64,000 bases of DNA. Origin: QAMX01 sp964448855. GTDB lineage: Bacteria > Bacillota > Clostridia > Oscillospirales > QAMX01. The notes beneath the pieces are model-generated. The model saw only the letters and a list, made by a program, of their open reading frames with translations. It ran no database searches and had not been told where the DNA came from. The stretch's first letter is position 1. Each line of letters opens with the position of its first letter. The position numbers were made by a program, and so were the translations under genes. Of this stretch, positions 1 to 8,259 are shown piece after piece. The stretch covers positions 62,001-126,000 of the forward strand of contig CAYUXI010000001.1 of assembly GCA_964448855.1 (NCBI GenBank), given 5' to 3'.

Positions 1-1
1 A

Positions 2-1048
2 ATCGTTGATCTTGTCCTCACGTTTCTCCGCAATGCATTTTGCTACGCTTATCTGATCGGTCTGGTTCTCGGTGACAGAATCGGTGTGTCGGACTTCCTG
101 CTGTACTTCAGCGCAGTCGGCGGCTTTACCGCTTGGGTAGCGGGGATTCTCGGCGGGCTGAACACGCTCCATACGCAATCCCTTGATATTTCCTCTACCC
201 GCGAATGCCTGGAATATCCCGAACCGTTCCAGTTTGAAAATGGTGAACATATCGAAGCCGAAGCAGATAAGCGCTACGAAATCCGACTCGAAAACGTGTC
301 CTTCCGCTATCCCGGTGCGGACCAGAATACACTCACCAACATCAATCTGACCCTCCATCCCGGAGAAAAGCTCGCTGTGGTTGGCTTGAACGGTGCCGGT
401 AAGACAACACTGATTAAGCTGATCTGCGGCTTCCTGGATCCGACCGAGGGGCGCATTCTCCTCGACGGAAAGGACATTCGCGATTACAACCGCAGAGACT
501 ACTACAAGATGTTCTCGGCGGTGTTCCAGGAGTTCTCGCTCCTTGCCGGTACGATTGCGACGAACATCGCACAGGACAGTGTTGATATTGATATGGAGCG
601 CGTCAAGGACTGCGTGGAGAAAGCCGGACTTCGCAAGAAAATCGAATCTCTGACGGACGGCTATGAAACCTATCTGAACCGAGAGGTTTTTGAAGATGCG
701 ATTCTCCTTTCGGGCGGCGAAACGCAGCGTCTCATGCTTGCGCGTGCGCTTTACAAGAACGCACCGTTTATTGTACTGGACGAACCGACGGCGGCACTGG
801 ATCCGATTGCTGAGTCGGAAATGTATCAGAAGTACAATGCAATGACAAGCGGCAAATCCTCGATCTACATTTCTCACCGCCTTGCCTCCACTCGCTTCTG
901 CGACCGCATCATTCTGATCACAGACGGCGGCATTGGTGAGGAAGGAACGCACGAGGAATTATTACAAGCAGGCGGCAAATACGCCGAGCTTTATGAGGTT
1001 CAGAGCAAATACTACAGGGAAGGGGAGAACGAACATGAAGAAAACTGA
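2..1048 (+). CDS. ABC exporter half-transporter, 5' partial
   Basis: ATP-driven exporter subunit; only the end of its membrane domain and the full nucleotide-binding domain are in the window. The frame is open from base 2, so the GTG at 86 is unlikely to be the true start. The ATPase domain has Walker A (VVGLNGAGKTT), the signature LLSGGETQR, Walker B (FIVLDEPTA) and the switch His in YISHRL. The last 14 bases overlap the start of the next gene, which encodes a second half-transporter of the same kind, so the two probably form a heterodimer. The substrate cannot be told from sequence; paired exporters of this type move peptides, lipids or drugs. Confidence 0.9.
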   Translation: MVDLVLTFLRNAFCYAYLIGLVLGDRIGVSDFLLYFSAVGGFTAWVAGILGGLNTLHTQSLDISSTRECLEYPEPFQFENGEHIEAEADKRYEIRLENVSFRYPGADQNTLTNINLTLHPGEKLAVVGLNGAGKTTLIKLICGFLDPTEGRILLDGKDIRDYNRRDYYKMFSAVFQEFSLLAGTIATNIAQDSVDIDMERVKDCVEKAGLRKKIESLTDGYETYLNREVFEDAILLSGGETQRLMLARALYKNAPFIVLDEPTAALDPIAESEMYQKYNAMTSGKSSIYISHRLASTRFCDRIILITDGGIGEEGTHEELLQAGGKYAELYEVQSKYYREGENEHEEN

Positions 1049-2912
1049 AAAACGGGTAGCCTTGAGCAGAGCGTTTCGGGAGAACAGCCGAGCAATGAAG
1101 CTCCTGTATGAGCACGAGCCGCAAATGGTTCTTTCGTATTTTATCAGCATTGTTTGGGACGCTCTCACGCCCTACGTTGGCATTTTTCTCTCCGCACTTG
1201 TGATCGACGAGCTTGTGGGCAACAGAGATGTGCAGCGGCTTCAAATGCTCGTAATGATCACACTGGTTTCTGCTGCGATGATCGCTTTGGGGACGGCACT
1301 TCTCAATAAATGGAAGAACACGCAAAGCACAGGTGAGTGGTTGAAGATTGAGCATATCGTTTCCGAAAAAATGCTCGATACCGATTACGTGAATCTCGAT
1401 GCTACGCATACGGCCGAAATGCTGTCATCCATCCGACAGAACTTTAACGGCGGTGGCTGGGGTCTTGGCAAAGTGCTGGAATGCAGCGGTCGGCTTTGCT
1501 CCTCTGTTTTCACACTGCTTGGTGGTCTGGCCCTTACGGTTTCACTGTTCGTGATGAAAGTTCCGTCTGACGCAGGTTCTTTGACGATACTGAATCACCC
1601 ACTGGTCGTTCTCGGTGTGATCATCCTTATGGTAGCGGTTACCTTGATTGCCCCGATGCTCAATAATCGGGCAGGCAGCTATTATGCCAAACACGCAGGT
1701 GACCACAATCTCGGCAACCGTCTGTTCGGCTTCTTCGGTTTTCTTGGCTATTACAGCACCCTTGCAACCGATGTGAGAATGTATCGCCAGGATCAGATCT
1801 GCGACAGATACAACCGCAATAAAAAAGATACGTTCGGTTCCGATGGCCTGTTTGCGCACTATGCTATGGGGCCGATGGGATTGTACCATGCTGCCTCTAC
1901 AGCAGTTTCCGTAATCTTTACGGGAATTGTCTATGCCTTTGTCTGCCTCAAGGCGTTGGCCGGTACATTTGGACTGGGCTCGGTAACCCAGTACGTTGCA
2001 GCCATCACCAAGGCGTCGAGCGGTATGTCGAACCTTGTATCCGGATTCGGACAGATGCGGAACAATACGCCCTTCCTGGAACTGACATTTGACTATCTGG
2101 ATATTCCTGACAATATGTATCAGGGTACCCTGACCGTTGAAAAGCGTCGTGACAGAAACTATCAGGTGGAGTTCCGCAATGTATCGTTCAAATACCCCGG
2201 TAGCGAAAGCTATGCACTTCGCAACGTCAACATGAAATTTGAAATCGGCAAACGTCTGGCAGTCGTCGGTATGAACGGTTCAGGGAAAACCACCTTCATC
2301 AAACTGCTGTGTCGCCTGTACGACCCGTCGAAAGGCGAAATCCTGCTCAACGGCATCGATATTCGCAAGTACAATTACCGTGAGTACATGGACATTTTCT
2401 CCGTTGTGTTCCAGGACTTCAAGCTGCTCAGTCTGAAGCTCGGAGAAAATGTTGCTGGCCGAAGCGATTTTGACAAAGCGCGTGTCGTGGACTGCCTGGA
2501 CAAGGCCGGGTTTCGTGAACGCCTTTCCGAAATGAAGAACGGTGTCGATACCTGTCTCTATAAAGACTATGACTCCAAAAATGGCGCCGATGTCTCCGGC
2601 GGGGAAGCTCAGAAAATCGCCATTGCCCGCGCGCTCTATAAAGATGCGCCGTTTATCATCCTCGATGAGCCGACAGCCGCTCTCGACCCGATGGCCGAAG
2701 CGGAGATCTACAGCAAATTCGATGAAATCGCAGGCGATAAGACCGCCATCTACATTTCTCACCGCCTGTCCTCCTGCAAATTTTGCGACGAAATCGCCGT
2801 ATTCCACGAAGGAGCCGTGATTCAGCAGGGTTCCCATGAAGCACTCGTCGCCGATACAAACGGGAAATACTACGAGCTGTGGAACGCACAGGCGCAGTAT
2901 TATACGAAGTAG
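1035..2912 (+). CDS. ABC exporter half-transporter (membrane domain plus ATPase)
   Basis: 625-residue fused membrane and ATPase subunit. The N-terminal ~340 residues hold several hydrophobic segments; the C-terminal ~230 residues hold Walker A (VVGMNGSGKTT), signature VSGGEAQK, Walker B (FIILDEPTAA) and the switch His in YISHRL. I chose the ATG at 1035 because it follows a good Shine-Dalgarno (ggaagggga) and overlaps the previous gene's stop by 14 bases, the usual sign of translational coupling; the longer frame from 933 lies inside the upstream gene. It likely pairs with the preceding ABC protein as a heterodimeric exporter. A rho-independent terminator follows at 2950. Confidence 0.92.
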   Translation: MKKTEKRVALSRAFRENSRAMKLLYEHEPQMVLSYFISIVWDALTPYVGIFLSALVIDELVGNRDVQRLQMLVMITLVSAAMIALGTALLNKWKNTQSTGEWLKIEHIVSEKMLDTDYVNLDATHTAEMLSSIRQNFNGGGWGLGKVLECSGRLCSSVFTLLGGLALTVSLFVMKVPSDAGSLTILNHPLVVLGVIILMVAVTLIAPMLNNRAGSYYAKHAGDHNLGNRLFGFFGFLGYYSTLATDVRMYRQDQICDRYNRNKKDTFGSDGLFAHYAMGPMGLYHAASTAVSVIFTGIVYAFVCLKALAGTFGLGSVTQYVAAITKASSGMSNLVSGFGQMRNNTPFLELTFDYLDIPDNMYQGTLTVEKRRDRNYQVEFRNVSFKYPGSESYALRNVNMKFEIGKRLAVVGMNGSGKTTFIKLLCRLYDPSKGEILLNGIDIRKYNYREYMDIFSVVFQDFKLLSLKLGENVAGRSDFDKARVVDCLDKAGFRERLSEMKNGVDTCLYKDYDSKNGADVSGGEAQKIAIARALYKDAPFIILDEPTAALDPMAEAEIYSKFDEIAGDKTAIYISHRLSSCKFCDEIAVFHEGAVIQQGSHEALVADTNGKYYELWNAQAQYYTK

Positions 2913-2949
2913 GCCAAAAGGCCACACGCGCCCGCGTGGCCATCCGGAC

Positions 2950-2999
2950 AACCGCTGCATTTTTCATCCTGATGGGGATGGAGGTTGCAGCGGTTTTTG
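2950..2999 (+). terminator. rho-independent terminator after ABC pair
   Basis: A 10-bp stem (AACCGCTGCA at 2950-2959 with its complement at 2986-2995) has a smaller inner CATCC/GGATG stem in its loop and is followed by a T run. It ends the exporter operon and separates it from spoIIGA. Confidence 0.75.
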
Positions 3000-3092
3000 C
3001 AGCTATCACCAGAGCGACGCCAACAGAAACAGACAGATTCTGCACAGAAAACGCGGTATCATAAACACACAGCAGAAAGGAGGACGGGGCAC

Positions 3093-3968
3093 ATGACACT
3101 GTACCTGGATGTTCTATTCCTGGTCAACCTGATCGCAGACGATATGCTGCTGCGCATGACGGCCAAGCTGACAGGCCACACGCTCAACCGACTGAGGCTG
3201 CTGCTGGTGGCAGCGGCTGGTGCCGGATATGCTGTCGTCAGCTGTATGCCGTGGGGGCAGGCTTTTGCACATCCGATCGTCCATCTGGCGTGTGGGTGGG
3301 GAATGGGAATGTGTGCCTTTGGCTGGCGGCGCACCGGATGCCGGAAAACGCTCGTGTTTTTCCTGCTGTCCTTCCTGCTGGGTGGTGTCATTTTCGGACT
3401 CTCCCTGCTCACCGGCGGCATGATCGGCTTCTGGCAGGGCGCACTGTATCTCCACGTTTCTTTCCCCACGCTGATGCTGACCATTGCAGCGGTCTACGCC
3501 GTGATCAGCGTGGTGAGCGCAGTGGCCGTTCGCCGTGCAAACAGCTGGGCGGATATCTACCAGGCAGAAGCCATCCTTCAGCAGAACCATGCACATTTCT
3601 CGGTGCTGGCCGATACGGGCTGCATGGTGGCAGACCCACTGACCAACCGACCGGTCATGATAGTGACGCTGGAGGCCGTTGCAAACATATTGCCGGACGC
3701 GTTTCAAAATGCCATACGGCTGGGCGACGACCCGGCGGAAATCATTCGCACAATCACCTGCTACGGAAAGCCCATTCATCCGGTTTTCTGCCGGGGGATC
3801 AGCGGAACGACGGAAATGCTGCCTTGCTTTCAGCCGGACGGATTAACGGTCAATGGAAAGGCGTGTCAGGCGGTATTGGCGGTCTTTCCATCCAAATTTG
3901 ACGACGCAGAGGGCTTTCAGGCGATTGTCCATCCCAATGCGATCGAAGCATTTTCAAACAGGGGGTAG
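3093..3968 (+). CDS. spoIIGA: sigma-E processing peptidase SpoIIGA
   Basis: Membrane-bound aspartic protease that cleaves the pro-sequence of sigma-E at the sporulation septum. The first ~150 residues form about five hydrophobic segments beginning with a typical MTLYLDVLFLVNLIAD start; the C-terminal half is a soluble domain with the catalytic motif DTGC around residue 174, followed by DPLTNRPV (the family usually has DTGN and DP). Length 291 fits the family (about 300). A strong Shine-Dalgarno (agaaaggagg) precedes the ATG. Six bases separate it from sigE, its substrate. In Bacillus ftsZ lies upstream; here an ABC exporter does, so the cell-division link is lost at this locus. Confidence 0.95.
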   Translation: MTLYLDVLFLVNLIADDMLLRMTAKLTGHTLNRLRLLLVAAAGAGYAVVSCMPWGQAFAHPIVHLACGWGMGMCAFGWRRTGCRKTLVFFLLSFLLGGVIFGLSLLTGGMIGFWQGALYLHVSFPTLMLTIAAVYAVISVVSAVAVRRANSWADIYQAEAILQQNHAHFSVLADTGCMVADPLTNRPVMIVTLEAVANILPDAFQNAIRLGDDPAEIIRTITCYGKPIHPVFCRGISGTTEMLPCFQPDGLTVNGKACQAVLAVFPSKFDDAEGFQAIVHPNAIEAFSNRG

Positions 3969-3974
3969 GAGCAG

Positions 3975-4697
3975 ATGGGGCAGTTTTTGCATTGGATTCG
4001 GTTCATTTTTGATCGGGTAGGCGCATGGCTTGGATGGAACATCCCGGCTCCAGTTCTGTACATCGGCGGCAGCGACACACTGCCACCACCCCTGTCTGCG
4101 GAAGAAGAGTCGTATATGATGGCGCATTTTTACACGGAGCCGCAGACCGTGCAGCGCATTCTGATTGAAAGAAATCTGCGGCTCGTCGTGTACATTGCCA
4201 GAAAATTTGAAAATACCGGTGTCAACATCGAAGACCTGATTTCCATCGGGACGATTGGCCTGATCAAGGCGATTCGAACCTTTCGGCCGGAAAAGAATAT
4301 CAAGCTGGCCACCTACGCATCCCGCTGCATTGAAAATGAAATCCTGATGTTTCTCCGAAAAAATGCAGCGAGAAGAAACGAAATGTCCATCGATGAGCCG
4401 TTGAACGTGGATTGGGACGGAAATGAACTCCTGCTGTCGGATGTGCTCAGCAACGGGGAAGAGGACGCCCTCAGAAACATGGAGGACGAGGTTGATCGCC
4501 AGCTGTTGAAGGCGGCTGTGAATCGACTGTCGGAGCGGGAACGACTAATTATTTCCATGCGCTTCGGCTTGTTTGGACAGAAGGAACGGACGCAAAAGGA
4601 GGTGGCAGACCAGCTTGGCATTTCGCAATCCTACATATCCAGATTGGAAAAGCGCATCATTGCGCGGCTGAAAAAGGAAATCCTCCTGGAAATGTGA
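3975..4697 (+). CDS. sigE: RNA polymerase sporulation sigma factor sigma-E (pro-form)
   Basis: Early mother-cell sigma factor, 240 residues. The N-terminal ~28 residues form a hydrophobic amphipathic pro-sequence that should hold it at the membrane, followed by YIGGSDTLPPPLS, closely matching the Bacillus processing site region. Regions 2.1-2.4 (RNLRLVVYIARKFENTG, EDLISIGTIGLIKAI) and region 4 helix-turn-helix (EVADQLGISQSYISRLEKR) are intact. The gene directly follows the processing protease SpoIIGA and precedes sigG, the canonical order. Expression should be Spo0A-controlled by analogy, but I did not find a convincing Spo0A box. Confidence 0.97.
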   Translation: MGQFLHWIRFIFDRVGAWLGWNIPAPVLYIGGSDTLPPPLSAEEESYMMAHFYTEPQTVQRILIERNLRLVVYIARKFENTGVNIEDLISIGTIGLIKAIRTFRPEKNIKLATYASRCIENEILMFLRKNAARRNEMSIDEPLNVDWDGNELLLSDVLSNGEEDALRNMEDEVDRQLLKAAVNRLSERERLIISMRFGLFGQKERTQKEVADQLGISQSYISRLEKRIIARLKKEILLEM

Positions 4698-4708
4698 TCC
4701 ATGACATG

Positions 4709-4737
4709 GTATGAATTCCGTTGTGTGCGGCAATAAT
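4709..4737 (+). promoter_or_regulatory. sigma-F/sigma-G-type promoter before sigG
   Basis: GTATG at 4709-4713 resembles the forespore -35 GYATA (4 of 5), and GGCAATAAT at 4729-4737 fits the -10 GGNNANNHT at every fixed position; the spacer is 15 bases, the expected length. It lies 64 bases before the sigG start. The consensus is taken from Bacillus; use here is inferred. Confidence 0.6.
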
Positions 4738-4800
4738 AGGGTCATTCAATCCCAATGCAGAAATGAACTGCGGGAAGAGGAAGGGGCTGCACGGAACGAT

Positions 4801-5574
4801 ATGGCACACAACAAGGTTGTGATCTGCGGCGTCAATACGTCCAAACTGAAAATCCTGAAAAATGAAGAAATCAATCGTCTGCTGAAAGAGACGAAAGAGG
4901 GCAATCAGGCGGCGCGGGAGGAACTGATCACAGGCAATCTGCGGCTGGTTCTGTCAGTGATTCAACGCTTCACCAATCGGGGAGAAGCACCGGATGATCT
5001 GTTTCAGGTCGGCTGTATCGGCCTGATGAAGGCAATTGATCACTTCGACATCACCTTGAACGTTCGCTTTTCCACCTATGCGGTTCCGATGATCATCGGG
5101 GAATTGCGCCGCTACCTCCGGGATAACAGCGCCATACGTGTGAGCAGATCGCTGCGGGATACCGCGTACAAAGCGCTGCAAATCCGCGAAAATTTCACCA
5201 ATACAAACCGCCGCGAACCGAATATCGATGAAATTGCCAAGCTGATGGATATGAAAAAGGAAGAAGTGGTATTTGCACTGGATGCCATCAGCGATCCGGT
5301 TTCCCTGTTCGAACCGGTCTATGCCGACGGAAATGATACCGTTTGCATGATGGATCAGGTGCGGGATCCGGATAACAACGACGAAACCTGGCTGGAACAC
5401 GTAGCGCTCTCTGAGGCGCTGAATCGACTCTCGGAGCGGGAACGGAAAATCTTGTCGATGCGCTTCTACAGCGGCAAAACACAAAACGAAGTCTCGGAAG
5501 CCATCGGCATCAGCCAGGCGCAGGTATCCCGTCTGGAAAAAGGCGCACTGGAACGCATCCGACGCAATCTGTAA
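4801..5574 (+). CDS. sigG: RNA polymerase sporulation sigma factor sigma-G
   Basis: Late forespore sigma factor, 257 residues. The N terminus after the chosen ATG (MAHNKVVICGVNTSKL) matches the family start, whereas the longer frame from 4711 would add 30 residues that overlap the predicted promoter, so I reject it. Region 2 (RQ-type core binding, GCIGLMKAIDHFD), region 3 and the region 4 helix-turn-helix (EVSEAIGISQAQVSRLEKG) are present. It should drive forespore genes after engulfment. A forespore-type promoter upstream fits its known activation by sigma-F and autoregulation. A strong hairpin terminator follows. Confidence 0.96.
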   Translation: MAHNKVVICGVNTSKLKILKNEEINRLLKETKEGNQAAREELITGNLRLVLSVIQRFTNRGEAPDDLFQVGCIGLMKAIDHFDITLNVRFSTYAVPMIIGELRRYLRDNSAIRVSRSLRDTAYKALQIRENFTNTNRREPNIDEIAKLMDMKKEEVVFALDAISDPVSLFEPVYADGNDTVCMMDQVRDPDNNDETWLEHVALSEALNRLSERERKILSMRFYSGKTQNEVSEAIGISQAQVSRLEKGALERIRRNL

Positions 5575-5603
5575 CGTCCAACATGAGACGGCAAAGTCGA
5601 ACA

Positions 5604-5635
5604 AAAAGCGCCCGAATCGAAATTCGGGCGCTTTT
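5604..5635. terminator. bidirectional hairpin terminator between sigG and DUF1015 gene
   Basis: A perfect 14-bp stem (5604-5617 with 5622-5635) and a CGAA loop. Its outer pairs are A4/T4, so both strands end in a T run; it can serve both convergent genes. Confidence 0.85.
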
Positions 5636-5676
5636 GATTGGATATCGCATTTGTACGTGGCCAGCCAGATGCAAAC

Positions 5677-6873
5677 CTACCGGATTTTCCGGCACTCCAG
5701 GTAATACCGCTTGTCTGAAGCGTGTCCCATGGAAAACGCCTTGCGGGGGAGGGTGCCATCGCGTTCCACCACGTCAAACAGAGCGTGCTTATCAAAGACC
5801 GGGAGGAGGAAGGAGATGCAGCCGGGCTGTTTGCCGAGCGAACAGGCCGTTTCGTCGCCGTGAATATAATCGACTTCGCCGCCGTGCTTTTCAAGATACA
5901 GGTCAATCTGATGCTGCAGTGCGCCGCAGGCCAGCGAATTGCCGCAGGCCGGCAGGGAGAGCTCGCCTTCTTCGTCTGCACAGATATAATGCACCGTGAA
6001 ATCGGTTCCATTCAAAGAGCGGAGCTCCTGCAGCAGCTGATGCGGATCCACATGGAAAACAGAACGATGAATGGGCTCAAAAATCAGCGAATCGTCGCGA
6101 ATGTCGCCTACTTCAGCCAAAGCGTATCTGGCGGGATGGTTGGCCGCAGCCTCAGCACCGATGTCGGCCTTAATGGCTTCGTAGCAGGCCTTTGCCGCCG
6201 CCAGAGAATGGTTGCCGTCACCGACTGCGATGCGAATGGAGCCGGAAAGCGATTCGAAGGCTGCGCAGACGCGGTCGGCATTCTCACCGGAAAGCAGATA
6301 GCCCGTAATGTGACCGCCGCCCTGCATCAGATCAAAGTCGTAGACCACCGGGCAATTGGCCTTGTCAATCTGGGAAAATACCTTTTCTGCGGTGTCGTGA
6401 ATCAGCAGCATAATGTGCGGCAGCTCAAGCGACGCGTTTTCACGGATGTGGACGCGGGGCGGTATCCGGCTCAGAACGGTTTTTTCCGTGGCGCGGATGG
6501 GAGAGACGGAACCGGCGGTATAATCGTAGGCTTCGAGGTCAACTGAACCGATCAGCCCGTGGCGGACACGGCCGGACGGCAGCCGACGTTCCGTATAAAT
6601 CAACGAATGCGGGAAAACGCGGAAGAGATCAGACTGCTGATACGCCAGCATGGTTTCATTGATTTTGGCAATGCGTTCATCCACGCGATCATTCAGGTAG
6701 ATTTCCGGCAGCGTAATGTGATAGGTGCTGGGACGGCCGGCCGTCTGCTCCTCGACGCTGTTCCAGTAATCCGGCTCGGATGTGAACTGGTCACAGGCCA
6801 CAACGCTCCATGCGGGAAGCAATTCCTCTTTCGGAATCAAAATTTCCGCGGGAGAAAAAATAGGTGAATTCAT
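5677..6873 (-). CDS. DUF1015 family protein
   Basis: 398-residue protein of the DUF1015 family, which is widespread in anaerobes and of unresolved function; some members have been annotated as HTH proteins or SerK-like kinases (small-molecule serine kinases in archaea). Visible family features are the N-terminal IFSPAEILIPKEELLPAW, the central VGDGNHSLAAAKA (a His-containing conserved motif) and the ARYALAEVGDIRD segment. The ATG follows AAAAGGAG closely. A 22-bp perfect palindrome lies directly before this ribosome site, which suggests control. It is convergent with sigG. Serine kinase activity is only one possibility. Confidence 0.85.
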   Translation of the reverse strand: MNSPIFSPAEILIPKEELLPAWSVVACDQFTSEPDYWNSVEEQTAGRPSTYHITLPEIYLNDRVDERIAKINETMLAYQQSDLFRVFPHSLIYTERRLPSGRVRHGLIGSVDLEAYDYTAGSVSPIRATEKTVLSRIPPRVHIRENASLELPHIMLLIHDTAEKVFSQIDKANCPVVYDFDLMQGGGHITGYLLSGENADRVCAAFESLSGSIRIAVGDGNHSLAAAKACYEAIKADIGAEAAANHPARYALAEVGDIRDDSLIFEPIHRSVFHVDPHQLLQELRSLNGTDFTVHYICADEEGELSLPACGNSLACGALQHQIDLYLEKHGGEVDYIHGDETACSLGKQPGCISFLLPVFDKHALFDVVERDGTLPRKAFSMGHASDKRYYLECRKIR

Positions 6874-6888
6874 AAAAAACTCCTTTTC

Positions 6889-6910
6889 TCCGTCGAAGCG
6901 CTTCGACGGA
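6889..6910. promoter_or_regulatory. 22-bp perfect palindrome before DUF1015 start
   Basis: TCCGTCGAAGC followed by its exact reverse complement, with no spacer, 8 bases upstream of the AAAAGGAG of the DUF1015 gene (minus strand). No T run follows on either strand, so it is not a standard terminator. It could be an operator or an RNA hairpin controlling translation. Confidence 0.6.
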
Positions 6911-6940
6911 AAGAATCATTAGAAACCGGCTGGGATTTCT

Positions 6941-7465
6941 TTATTCCGAAACAGATGCAGTCTGTTCAGGTACAAATTGTTTGGGGAACGCTTCTGCGAG
7001 CTTCTGAATCAGGGTGTCGCTGGGCTCGATGAACAGCTTGTATTTTTCATGGGTGCTGACAACGCACCAGATGCACCAGGCATTGCTCTTCCCACGCAGG
7101 GAGGAACAGGCGTTGACGGCAATGAAATCGCCGGACGGGACTTTGACGCCTGTCTGATTGGCTTTGGCAATGCAGCGAATCATATCGTTCGTCAGTACGG
7201 CAATGCTTTTCTGGCGGACACCTTCACCGCGTGTCACGGAAAAGGTGGTGGTGTCCAGACAATAGGTGTGAACCGTCATGGTGTATCGATAGAGCACATA
7301 CAGCATCCCGCCGACAAACAGGATGATAAACAGCTCGATAAACACACGGTATTGTTCCAACGGGATGCTTCTTGCGAGCAAAACCGTGACAAGAATGATG
7401 CCAAGGCAGAGCAGAAAGGCATGGCCAGACTTGATTTTAGATGTACATTTTTCAGTATATTGCAT
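6941..7465 (-). CDS. small membrane protein of unknown function
   Basis: 174 residues. I do not recognise a named family. Residues ~15-65 hold two hydrophobic helices (GHAFLLCLGIILVTVLLA and FIELFIILFVGGMLYVLY); the remaining ~110 residues look like a cytoplasmic or extracellular beta-rich domain, reminiscent of small bacterial PH-like domains (HTYCLDTTTFSVTRG, KSIAVLTNDMIRCI). The ATG at 7465 has GGAGG nine bases before it; the longer frame up to 7783 runs through the divergent gene and is rejected. It is transcribed divergently from the three-gene operon beginning at 7559. Confidence 0.7.
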   Translation of the reverse strand: MQYTEKCTSKIKSGHAFLLCLGIILVTVLLARSIPLEQYRVFIELFIILFVGGMLYVLYRYTMTVHTYCLDTTTFSVTRGEGVRQKSIAVLTNDMIRCIAKANQTGVKVPSGDFIAVNACSSLRGKSNAWCIWCVVSTHEKYKLFIEPSDTLIQKLAEAFPKQFVPEQTASVSE

Positions 7466-7482
7466 GGAATCGAACCTCCGAC

Positions 7483-7502
7483 TGACACAAGGATCGGTGT
7501 CA
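7483..7502. promoter_or_regulatory. inverted repeat in divergent intergenic region
   Basis: TGACAC-N8-GTGTCA sits between the two divergent starts (7465 and 7559), the shape of a dimeric regulator site. No regulator is known; purely a sequence observation. Confidence 0.35.
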
Positions 7503-7558
7503 TTGTATGCGTTTCCTGCATATGATAAACAGGAATCCGTAGAAAGGTGGAATGGAAC

Positions 7559-7849
7559 ATGGAACAGGATCTTTCGAAATGGATCGGGAGTCTGCCAAAT
7601 CAAAACGGCACAGAGAAGCTGCAGGAACATCTGGGAGATTTGAGGCACTTTGCTGATTCTCCGGAGGGAAAAAGGATGGTGCAGGCCATCGGCAAACGAG
7701 GCGGAGCCAGTGTCCAGGCAGCAGCAGAGGGGCTGAAGCATGGAGACGCCGATGCGGTGAAAAACCTCATCACGTTTCTGCAAAGCTCAAAAGAGGGGAA
7801 GGCACTGGTGAAGGAAATCAAAAAGATCACGGAACAGCGGGAACGTTGA
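7559..7849 (+). CDS. small hypothetical protein with internal repeat
   Basis: 96 residues, soluble and charged, not recognised. Two copies of a similar motif occur about 45 residues apart: SPEGKRMVQAIGK and SKEGKALVKEIKK, each a short helix of form S-x-E-G-K-x-[ML]-V. The ATG at 7559 has agaaaggtgg eight bases upstream; an in-frame GTG at 7547 overlaps that site and is less likely. Two bases separate its stop from the next small gene, so the three genes at 7559-8587 form one operon. No signal peptide or membrane segment. Confidence 0.75.
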   Translation: MEQDLSKWIGSLPNQNGTEKLQEHLGDLRHFADSPEGKRMVQAIGKRGGASVQAAAEGLKHGDADAVKNLITFLQSSKEGKALVKEIKKITEQRER

Positions 7850-7851
7850 CC

Positions 7852-8259
7852 ATGGAGCATTCGGGCGACGCGCTGACGCGCATTTTGAATTCACCGGAGA
7901 GCCTGCAGAAAATTGCCGAAATCGCAAAAGCACTGCAATCGGAAAGCGGTGCCGAACAGAGCCCACCGGCAGAAGCTATGGAACCGATGGCGACAGAAGA
8001 TGCCGATCCGGGCTCAAACGGAGAACTGACCTCGCTGCTGGACAGATTGCAAGGGAATCCGACAACGATGAAACTGATCACAGCACTCATGAACAGCTAT
8101 GGGCAGAGCGACCGACAAACCCGACTGTTAGAGGCGCTGCGCCCGTTTGCACACGGAAAGAACGCCGGGACAATCAATCAGGCCATCCGAGCCGTCCGGA
8201 TTGCCAAAACAGCAAGAGCCATTCTTGCAAATTGGGGAGAAGGTGATCATCTTGTTTGA
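7852..8259 (+). CDS. small hypothetical helical protein
   Basis: 135 residues, unrecognised. It is predicted mainly helical, with an acidic Pro/Glu-rich linker (~residues 30-55) between an N-terminal helix (LTRILNSPESLQKIAEIAKAL) and a C-terminal part holding LTSLLDRLQGNPTTMKLI and INQAIRAVRIAKTARAIL. The ATG at 7852 is preferred to the TTG at 7846, which overlaps the previous stop region. Its stop overlaps the start of the third gene by eight bases, so translation is probably coupled. The second of three small genes in one operon. Confidence 0.72.
   Translation: MEHSGDALTRILNSPESLQKIAEIAKALQSESGAEQSPPAEAMEPMATEDADPGSNGELTSLLDRLQGNPTTMKLITALMNSYGQSDRQTRLLEALRPFAHGKNAGTINQAIRAVRIAKTARAILANWGEGDHLV

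Noticed and set aside
3001..3092. Spo0A box search upstream of spoIIGA
   Set aside because: A TATCAT at 3057-3062 is present, but no acceptable -35 or TGNCGAA site was found, so I did not annotate a promoter.
7441..7485. GGAGGTTCGATTCC on the minus strand, resembling a tRNA T-arm
   Set aside because: The five bases after the loop do not pair with the five before it and no anticodon or acceptor arm follows; it is the ribosome site region of the 174-residue gene.
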